Below are positions 1 to 4,630 of a DNA stretch of 9,094 bases, in pieces. Both the position numbers and the translations under genes were made by a program. Source of the stretch: Chitinophagaceae bacterium (GTDB lineage Bacteria; Bacteroidota; Bacteroidia; Chitinophagales; Chitinophagaceae). Location of the stretch: the NCBI GenBank assembly GCA_025351145.1, contig JANXWM010000162.1:1-9094 (forward strand), given 5' to 3'. The notes beneath the pieces are model-generated. The model was given only the letters and a program-made list of their open reading frames with translations, ran no database searches and was not told the DNA's origin. Position 1 is the first letter of the stretch, and each line of letters opens with the position of its first letter.

Positions 1-224
1 ATAATTTTTACATCGTCGGCTGTACGTTCGCCGCTGCCCATAAACCAGGCGCATAAAAAATCACCATTGGGCAGGCTTACCAAACTGCTGCCATGCGTAT
101 GTTTTTCCTGTGCAGGAAAAATAAGCGTACTGTAAACAGGATCTATTTTTTTCGTAGCTGTTTGAGCTGATAAACTTTTTAATAGCAGCAGACTCAGAAC
201 TAAAAAAAGGAATACTTTTTTCAT
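1..224 (-). CDS. Sialidase-like (BNR-repeat) secreted protein, N-terminal fragment
   Basis: The first 74 codons of a minus-strand gene are visible, starting at the ATG at 224-222 and open to the window edge. The protein begins with a short basic N-terminus (MKK), a Leu/Val/Phe-rich stretch and a likely signal peptidase I site at about residue 20-21 (SLSA|QT), so it should be exported. The mature start contains the run HGSSLVSLPNGDFLCAWF followed by GSGERTADDVKI. This resembles the start of the BNR_2 / exo-alpha-sialidase-like six-bladed propeller family seen in Bacteroidota and Planctomycetes. Family members include true sialidases and many proteins of unknown substrate. The catalytic residues and Asp-boxes lie outside the window, so enzymatic activity cannot be judged. 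The gene is divergent from the sugar-metabolism genes to its right. The family call is fairly firm; the substrate is unknown. Confidence 0.75.
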   Translation of the reverse strand, partial: MKKVFLFLVLSLLLLKSLSAQTATKKIDPVYSTLIFPAQEKHTHGSSLVSLPNGDFLCAWFMGSGERTADDVKI

Positions 225-292
225 ACGATTTATTTATAACAGCAAACTGAAATTATATTTAATTTATTAACCCAGCCACAGAATTATTATTA

Positions 293-340
293 AGCTTTGG
301 TTGCGTCGCACACTTATACGTTCTGATTATATATTGAGCT
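293..340 (+). repeat. Interspersed TTGCGTCGCAC repeat, copy A (forward)
   Basis: This 48-bp copy starts and ends with AGCT and has the core TTGCGTCGCAC at 301-311 followed by CTTATACGTTC. Its reverse complement is matched at roughly 40 of 48 positions by copy B (1171-1217). The two therefore form inverted repeats around the HUMPS gene. Confidence 0.8.
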
Positions 341-373
341 ATAAAAAAATTACTGCCTCACACACTAATCTTA

Positions 374-381
374 TATCTTTA
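374..381 (+). promoter_or_regulatory. Candidate Bacteroidota -7 promoter element
   Basis: TATCTTTA differs from the Bacteroidota -7 consensus TAnnTTTG only in the last base. It lies about 70 bp before the HUMPS start. The -33 box is weak: ACTG at 352-355 instead of TTTG, with an 18-bp spacer. The same octamer occurs before the GH20 gene. This is a weak candidate. Confidence 0.25.
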
Positions 382-453
382 ATTTCGGTAACAATAATAA
401 ACGTTACAAATATTTCTAACGATTATCAATACTTTTTTTAATCCCCGGATGCA

Positions 454-1149
454 ATGAAACCTATTGTTCAAATCTCACTTGACCTTACCGATATTGATGA
501 AGCATTAGAGACCGCCGCAATGGCTATGCGTGCCGGTATGGATTGGCTGGAAGCCGGTACACCATTGATTCTTGCCGAAGGCCTACGTGGTGTAAGGTTA
601 TTAAGAGAAGCATTTCCCGGTGTGCCCATTGTGGCCGATCTTAAAACAATGGATGGTGGTTACCTGGAAGCAGAAATGATGGCGAAAGCCGGTGCCACAC
701 ATGTGGTGGTGATGGCCCGTGCACACGAAGAAACTATAAAATGCGTGGTAAATGCCGGCCGCGATTTTGGAGTAAAAGTAATGGGCGATAATCTTGGTTG
801 CGATGATATGGTTGCTGCCGCAAAATGGCTCGAAGACCTTGGCTGCGATTATGTAATTCATCATATCGGGTACGATGAACGACGAGGAATTGCAGCACGT
901 GGTTTGCGAATGCCAAGCCCTTTAGATCAGTTGCGTGAAGTAGTGAATGCAGTAACAATTCCGGTGCAGGCAGTTGGCGGTTTGTCCCTAGAGCAGGCTA
1001 TACAATGCCCGGCTTATGGTGCGCCGCTGGTGGTATTGGGTGCGCCGTTGACTATTGATGCTGATTCCTTTAAAACGGCTGATGGTAACCTGGAAGAATC
1101 GCTGTGTTTAATATGCAGCGCCATTCATGCTTATGGCGATGTGGGTTGA
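454..1149 (+). CDS. HUMPS-family TIM barrel (hexulose-6-phosphate synthase / 3-keto-L-gulonate-6-phosphate decarboxylase-like)
   Basis: This 231-residue protein has the usual length of the orotidine-5'-phosphate decarboxylase suprafamily. Visible active-site landmarks are Asp10 at the end of strand 1, Glu33 (WLEAGTP), the Asp62-x-Lys64-x-x-Asp67 signature (ADLKTMD), Asp112 in GDNLG, and His136-His137 followed by GYD. In known families these bind Mg2+ and a phosphorylated ketose and drive retro-aldol cleavage (HPS: hexulose 6-phosphate to ribulose 5-phosphate and formaldehyde) or decarboxylation (KGPDC). The acid near 112 is Asp, as in HPS, not the Glu of E. coli UlaD, and the H-x-G-Y-D motif also leans to HPS. 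No phosphohexuloisomerase is fused or adjacent, so formaldehyde assimilation is doubtful. There is no signal peptide, so the protein is cytoplasmic. The gene is separated by 285 bp from the dehydrogenase operon and is bracketed by inverted repeats. The fold is certain; the substrate is not. Confidence 0.88.
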   Translation: MKPIVQISLDLTDIDEALETAAMAMRAGMDWLEAGTPLILAEGLRGVRLLREAFPGVPIVADLKTMDGGYLEAEMMAKAGATHVVVMARAHEETIKCVVNAGRDFGVKVMGDNLGCDDMVAAAKWLEDLGCDYVIHHIGYDERRGIAARGLRMPSPLDQLREVVNAVTIPVQAVGGLSLEQAIQCPAYGAPLVVLGAPLTIDADSFKTADGNLEESLCLICSAIHAYGDVG

Positions 1150-1170
1150 TAGCATTCGCTGGCTGTTTAA

Positions 1171-1217
1171 AGCTGAATATTGATCTGAACGTATAAGAGT
1201 GCGACGCAAGAGAAGCT
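1171..1217 (-). repeat. Interspersed TTGCGTCGCAC repeat, copy B (reverse)
   Basis: This 47-bp copy is bounded by AGCT at both ends. On the minus strand it reads AGCTT, three bases, TTGCGTCGCAC, T, CTTATACGTTC and then an AT-rich end. It is the closest partner of copy A. Confidence 0.8.
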
Positions 1218-1287
1218 GATATTTATTCACTCGTATGGCTCAAAAAAATTGGTTTTTAAAATAGTAAACTTAAATACAATGATGATA

Positions 1288-1356
1288 CCGGCATTTGATC
1301 TTTGTGGCATCATCGTTGCGTCGCAATCCGTACATCAGCATGAATATTATTGAGCT
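1288..1356 (+). repeat. Interspersed repeat, copy C (forward, diverged 3' half)
   Basis: The core TTGCGTCGCA is at 1316-1325 and the copy ends in TTGAGCT like copy A. It also carries CCGGCATTTGA at 1288-1298. The same 11-mer lies at 4188-4198, an almost equal distance before the core of copy D (17 versus 18 bp). This suggests that the repeat unit extends about 30 bp left of the core. Confidence 0.7.
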
Positions 1357-1434
1357 TTGGTTTCACTGCATGCAATTTTTTTATGATGCAAAATTTGTTT
1401 ACATAAAGTCGCTTAACGCTTTTAATACATCTGT

Positions 1435-2469
1435 ATGTCAGTAATAAAATCAGCAGCCGTTATCAATTACTCTTCCGTAAAAGGCTCAGTAGAAATAAGA
1501 GAAATTTCAAAACCCGAGATTGGCGAAGATGATGTTTTGCTTGAGGTGGTTAATGTAGGCGTGTGTGGCAGCGATCTGCATCAATGGACTGCCGATCATA
1601 GCTGGCCTGTAAATTATCCGGTAGTATTGGGCCATGAATTTGGTGGCCATATTATTGAACTGGGCAGCCATGTAACAAACTGGAAATTGGGAGATCGTGT
1701 AGTGAGCGAAACGGCAGCAATTATTAATGCAAACAGCCCTTTATCACGTACAGGTTTATACAATCTTGACCCTGATAGGAAAGGTTTTGGCTATGGTGTA
1801 AATGGCGCCATGACTAAGTATGTAAAAGTACCCGCAAGGTGTTTGCACCTTGTACCCGATCAATTGCCGTTTGAGCAGGCCTGCCTTACAGAGCCTTGTT
1901 GTGTTGCATATAATGCGGTGGTAAATAATTCGCATATAAAACCCGGCGACCGCGTAATTGTAATAGGGCCTGGCACCATCGGAATACTATGTGCTGCCGT
2001 TGCAAAACTATGCGGCGCACAGGTAGCTATTACCGGGTTAGAAGCAGACAGGTACCGGCTTAATATTGCAAAGCAATATGGTTGCGAAGCGATTATTGGC
2101 GATGCAACAGAATGGGCAAAACGCACAGATGGTTTAGGTGCAGATTTGGTTATTGATGCTGCAGGTTCAAGCTTTACATTAAAAATTGCATTAGACCTGG
2201 TGCGTCCAAATGGCCGCATTACAAAAGTTGGCTGGGGCCCGCAGCCGCTTGGCTTTTCACTTGATCCGCTGGTACAAAAAAATATTACGCTGCAGGGAAG
2301 CTTTAGCCATAACTGGCCTGTATGGGAAAGAGTAATTGCATTACTCGCTAGCGGTCAGCTCGATGTAAAACCTATCATCGGTGGCGTGTGGCCCATTACC
2401 GAATGGCATGAAGCATTTGAAAAAATGCACAAAGGTGAAGTAGTAAAAAGTGTTTTAAAACCTGTTTAA
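1435..2469 (+). CDS. Zinc-type medium-chain alcohol/polyol dehydrogenase (sorbitol/threonine dehydrogenase-like)
   Basis: This 344-residue protein has the full length of the zinc MDR family. The N-terminal GroES-like domain carries the catalytic zinc ligands Cys44 (VGVCGSDLH), His67 and Glu68 (GHEFGG), with Glu153 (TEPCC) as the likely fourth ligand. The Rossmann domain has the dinucleotide motif G-P-G-T-I-G at 178-183. It should oxidise a secondary alcohol of a polyol, sugar or sugar acid with NAD(P)+ in the cytoplasm. The structural-zinc loop is unusual. The C-x2-C-x2-C-x7-C spacing is kept, but the residues are Asn98, Ser101, Ser104 and Asp112, while the following RKGFGYGVNGA stretch stays family-like. 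It is the first gene of a three-gene operon: its stop is 1 bp before the next ATG. The substrate cannot be read from the sequence. Confidence 0.9.
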   Translation: MSVIKSAAVINYSSVKGSVEIREISKPEIGEDDVLLEVVNVGVCGSDLHQWTADHSWPVNYPVVLGHEFGGHIIELGSHVTNWKLGDRVVSETAAIINANSPLSRTGLYNLDPDRKGFGYGVNGAMTKYVKVPARCLHLVPDQLPFEQACLTEPCCVAYNAVVNNSHIKPGDRVIVIGPGTIGILCAAVAKLCGAQVAITGLEADRYRLNIAKQYGCEAIIGDATEWAKRTDGLGADLVIDAAGSSFTLKIALDLVRPNGRITKVGWGPQPLGFSLDPLVQKNITLQGSFSHNWPVWERVIALLASGQLDVKPIIGGVWPITEWHEAFEKMHKGEVVKSVLKPV

Positions 2470-2470
2470 T

Positions 2471-3271
2471 ATGCGTTTACAAAATAAAGTCATCATTGTT
2501 ACCGGTAGCACCACAGGGATTGGCAAAGCCATTGCATTAAGATGCGTTGCAGAAGGTGCATCAATTATACTCAATGGTTTGGAAGAAGCATGGGGCAAAG
2601 AAGTACTCGCAGAAATTGGTATTGAAAAAGCAGCTTTGCATATTGAAGATATCAGTAATGATGGTGCAGCAGAAAGATTGGTTGCACTTGCCATCAACAC
2701 ATTTGGCAAGCTGGATGCTGTGGTAAATAATGCAGCTATTGTTGCATCCTCAAATATTCATACAACGGATAAAGTTTTTCTGCAACGCATTTTAGAAGTG
2801 AATACCATTGCCCCTTTCATTTTAATAAAAACAGCACTACCCTACTTAACAGCTCAACATGGTTGTGTGCTGAATATAGGTTCGGTAAATGCTTATAGTG
2901 GTGAACCTAATCTTCTTGCCTACAGCATTTCTAAAGGCGCGTTGATGACCATGACCAGGAATCTTGGCGATACTTTACACAGGGAAAATGGTGTTCGTAT
3001 AAATCAGATCAATCCGGGTTGGGTACTTACCGAAACTGAAACCAAAAGAAAAAAAGATCATGGCCTTGCAGAGGACTGGTACAAAGATCTTCCTGCTGTG
3101 TATGCGCCAGCAGGACGGATATTGAAACCCGCTGAAATAGCTGCTGCAGCTGTGTATTGGCTTGCTGATGAAAGCGGCCCCATAAGCGGGCAGGTGGTGG
3201 ATTTGGAACAACACCCTTTCATTGGCCGTAACCCGCCAAAAGATACAACCACCATTAAACCTTCAAAATAA
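2471..3271 (+). CDS. Short-chain dehydrogenase/reductase (classical SDR)
   Basis: This 266-residue classical SDR has an N-terminal Rossmann motif TGSTTGIG (11-18), NNAA (86-89) and a complete catalytic tetrad Asn111, Ser138, Tyr151 and Lys155 (Y-x3-K), followed by N-P-G at 181-183. It therefore has all that is needed for NAD(P)-dependent oxidation or reduction of a hydroxyl/keto pair. No Asp that would mark strict NAD use is obvious after strand 2 (ILNGLEEA). The C-terminus (DLEQHPFIGRNPP) extends past the usual core and may cap the active site. The gene starts 1 bp after the preceding dehydrogenase stop and ends 12 bp before the isomerase-like gene, so all three are surely one transcript. 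An SDR next to an MDR suggests oxidation at one carbon and reduction at another, that is, an epimerising redox pair; this is inference. Confidence 0.92.
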   Translation: MRLQNKVIIVTGSTTGIGKAIALRCVAEGASIILNGLEEAWGKEVLAEIGIEKAALHIEDISNDGAAERLVALAINTFGKLDAVVNNAAIVASSNIHTTDKVFLQRILEVNTIAPFILIKTALPYLTAQHGCVLNIGSVNAYSGEPNLLAYSISKGALMTMTRNLGDTLHRENGVRINQINPGWVLTETETKRKKDHGLAEDWYKDLPAVYAPAGRILKPAEIAAAAVYWLADESGPISGQVVDLEQHPFIGRNPPKDTTTIKPSK

Positions 3272-3283
3272 TACAGAACGATT

Positions 3284-4174
3284 ATGCCAAAACTTGCTGC
3301 ATTTCCCAAGGCATTTATGCAGGCGCTTTGCAAAGACGGAACCATGCTGGTAGAAGACTGGATCAATCTTGCCGTTAAGCTGGATATTGAGGGTTTAGAA
3401 TGGTATGCAGGCTTTTTACAAATGAACGATCAGCGCAATTGGAAAATATTCCGCAGTATGGTAGAAGATCATGGAAAAACAATACCCATGATGTGCTGTT
3501 CGCCGGATTTCACGCATCCTGATAAAACATTCCGTGCAAAAGAAATCGAAAAAGAAAAGCAATGGATTGATATGACTTATGCCTTGGGCGGTTCTTATTG
3601 CCGTGTGCTTTCCGGTCAAAAAAGGCCGGAGCTTTCTATTGAAGAAGGTGTGCAACTGGCAGCAGATTGTATTTATGAATGCCTGCCTTACGCACAGGAG
3701 AGAAATATAACACTGATACTCGAAAATCATTACAAAGATGATTTTTGGGAGTACCCTGAATTTGCCCAAAAAGCTGATGTTTTCTGCAAGCTTGTCGACA
3801 GTATCAACCATCCGAATTTTGGTGTGAATTACGACCCCAGCAATACTTACCTGGCCGGCGAAGATCCTGTTGAGCTGCTAAAACGTGTATCAAAACGGGT
3901 GGTTACCATGCATGCAAGCGACCGTTATTTAAAGGAAGGAACAATCGACGATCTGCGCAAAGAAGAAGGTGGCGCCGCCGGTTACGCCAAACGCTTAAGT
4001 CATGGCGAAATTGGTAAAGGTTTAAACGATTACGATGCTATTTTTACTGAATTAAAAAGCGTTGGTTTCGATAGCTGGATCAGTATTGAAGATGGGGTTG
4101 ATGGTATGAATCAATTAGAAAGAAGTGTATATTTTCTGCGCAATAAAATGGCTGCTTACTGGCCGGTTAATTAG
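3284..4174 (+). CDS. Xylose-isomerase-like TIM barrel protein (sugar phosphate isomerase/epimerase family)
   Basis: This 296-residue protein belongs to the AP-endonuclease-2/xylose-isomerase-like TIM barrel family, which includes IolE (inosose dehydratase), IolI, hydroxypyruvate isomerase and ketose 3-epimerases. Likely divalent-metal ligands are Glu147 (LILENH), Asp184 (NYDPSN), His210 (TMHASD) and Glu269 (SIEDG), in the expected order on successive strands. HGEIGKGLNDYD at 240-251 matches the family's G-x-G-x-x-(D/N)-(F/Y/W) segment before the last helix. There is no signal peptide, so it is cytoplasmic. It is the last gene of the operon, 12 bp after the SDR. It may isomerise, epimerise or dehydrate the keto-sugar made by the two dehydrogenases. 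The fold is confident; the reaction is not determined. Confidence 0.88.
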   Translation: MPKLAAFPKAFMQALCKDGTMLVEDWINLAVKLDIEGLEWYAGFLQMNDQRNWKIFRSMVEDHGKTIPMMCCSPDFTHPDKTFRAKEIEKEKQWIDMTYALGGSYCRVLSGQKRPELSIEEGVQLAADCIYECLPYAQERNITLILENHYKDDFWEYPEFAQKADVFCKLVDSINHPNFGVNYDPSNTYLAGEDPVELLKRVSKRVVTMHASDRYLKEGTIDDLRKEEGGAAGYAKRLSHGEIGKGLNDYDAIFTELKSVGFDSWISIEDGVDGMNQLERSVYFLRNKMAAYWPVN

Positions 4175-4187
4175 TTATTTTTGAAGC

Positions 4188-4254
4188 CCGGCATTTGAAT
4201 ATATATAAGGCTTTCGTTGCGTCGCACTCTTGTGCGTTCGGATCAAGACTGAAC
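4188..4254 (+). repeat. Interspersed repeat, copy D (forward)
   Basis: The copy has CCGGCATTTGA at 4188-4198, the core TTGCGTCGCACTCTTGT at 4217-4233, then GCGTTCGGATCA and CTGAAC. It begins 14 bp after the stop of the isomerase-like gene. Its core is perfectly complementary over 17 bp to copy E. Confidence 0.8.
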
Positions 4255-4276
4255 AAAATACAATAAACCGCCGAGG

Positions 4277-4310
4277 CGCAAAGCCGCTGAGAAATTGTCT
4301 TCCCTTTGCG
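4277..4310. other. Small inverted repeat inside the D-E element
   Basis: CGCAAAG at 4277-4283 and CTTTGCG at 4304-4310 are perfect complements separated by 20 bp. The surrounding text (ACCGCCGAGGCGCAAAG on the left, GTCTCCATCTCTGC on the right) resembles the 'CGGAGACGCAGAG' type of dispersed palindrome found in several bacterial phyla, in a degenerate form. That similarity is from memory and is weak. Confidence 0.35.
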
Positions 4311-4456
4311 TGTCTCCATCTCTGCTGTTCAATCTACGCTTCTATATAAGTCGATACTATCTAATTGAAAATCAGCAAAAAAAATTGCGACTTATTTTGC
4401 AACATAACGCAACGCCGCCGTTGCTGGGAGACTTCGGTAAAAGCTGCACTACTTTC

Positions 4457-4496
4457 AACAGTACAAGAGTGCGACGCAAGAAAAGCCTCATAGCTG
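4457..4496 (-). repeat. Interspersed repeat, copy E (reverse)
   Basis: It contains ACAAGAGTGCGACGCAA at 4463-4479, the exact reverse complement of the copy D core. Including flanks, 4463-4487 pairs with 4209-4233 with two mismatches in 25 bp. The 40 bp match copy G (6796-6835) at 38 positions. Confidence 0.85.
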
Positions 4497-4579
4497 CAAT
4501 ACGGCCTGGCTAAATAAAATCATTGCCATTACTCTTCTGCAGTAAAAAAGCTGAACAATGACACAGCATTACGATGCGT

Positions 4580-4587
4580 TATCTTTA
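4580..4587 (+). promoter_or_regulatory. Candidate -7 promoter element for the GH20 gene
   Basis: TATCTTTA, seven of eight positions matching or allowed against TAnnTTTG, lies 43 bp before the ATG at 4631 and is identical to the octamer before the HUMPS gene. No good TTTG -33 box is found at 19-21 bp upstream, so this is only a weak candidate. Confidence 0.22.
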
Positions 4588-4630
4588 GGGCAATATCACC
4601 TTTGGCTAAATAAAATTTTTCTTGAAATAT

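Larger units (their letters stand above)
225..453. other. Divergent intergenic region
   Basis: This AT-rich gap separates the minus-strand sialidase-like gene from the plus-strand HUMPS gene, so it must hold promoters for both. It contains repeat copy A at 293-340 and a possible -7 element at 374-381. No open reading frame or RNA gene is recognisable. No Shine-Dalgarno sequence precedes either start, which is normal for Bacteroidota. Confidence 0.6.
1150..1434. other. Intergenic gap with two inverted repeat copies
   Basis: This 285-bp gap holds repeat copy B (reverse, beginning 21 bp after the HUMPS stop) and copy C (forward). TGCGACGCAA at 1200-1209 and TTGCGTCGCA at 1316-1325 are perfectly complementary, so a transcript crossing the gap could fold into a long-range stem. 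No open reading frame or clear T-tailed terminator is seen. It is therefore uncertain whether HUMPS and the next operon are co-transcribed. Confidence 0.6.
4175..4630. other. Intergenic region dominated by repeats
   Basis: This 456-bp gap holds repeat copies D and E in inverted orientation (outer limits about 4188-4496), a small internal stem and a possible promoter for the GH20 gene. A 72-codon open frame from a TTG at 4295 runs through the repeats and has no recognisable domain, so I do not call it a gene. No intrinsic terminator with a T-run is visible after the isomerase-like gene. Confidence 0.6.

Noticed and set aside
601..958. Minus-strand frames of 74-87 codons within the HUMPS gene
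   Set aside because: The opposite strand carries a clear enzyme with intact motifs. The shadow proteins are His/Phe-rich and unlike any family.
1281..1356. Riboswitch or small RNA upstream of the dehydrogenase operon
   Set aside because: The only structure I find is the B-C inverted repeat, which is explained by the repeat family. No conserved riboswitch core is recognised.
4295..4513. 72-codon plus-strand open frame with a TTG start between the isomerase-like and GH20 genes
   Set aside because: It runs through repeat copy E, has no domain or signal peptide, and its composition follows the repeats. It is more likely a chance frame.
4622..4624. TTG start for the GH20 gene
   Set aside because: The ATG nine bases downstream gives a standard signal peptide beginning MNRK. 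The TTG adds only three residues.
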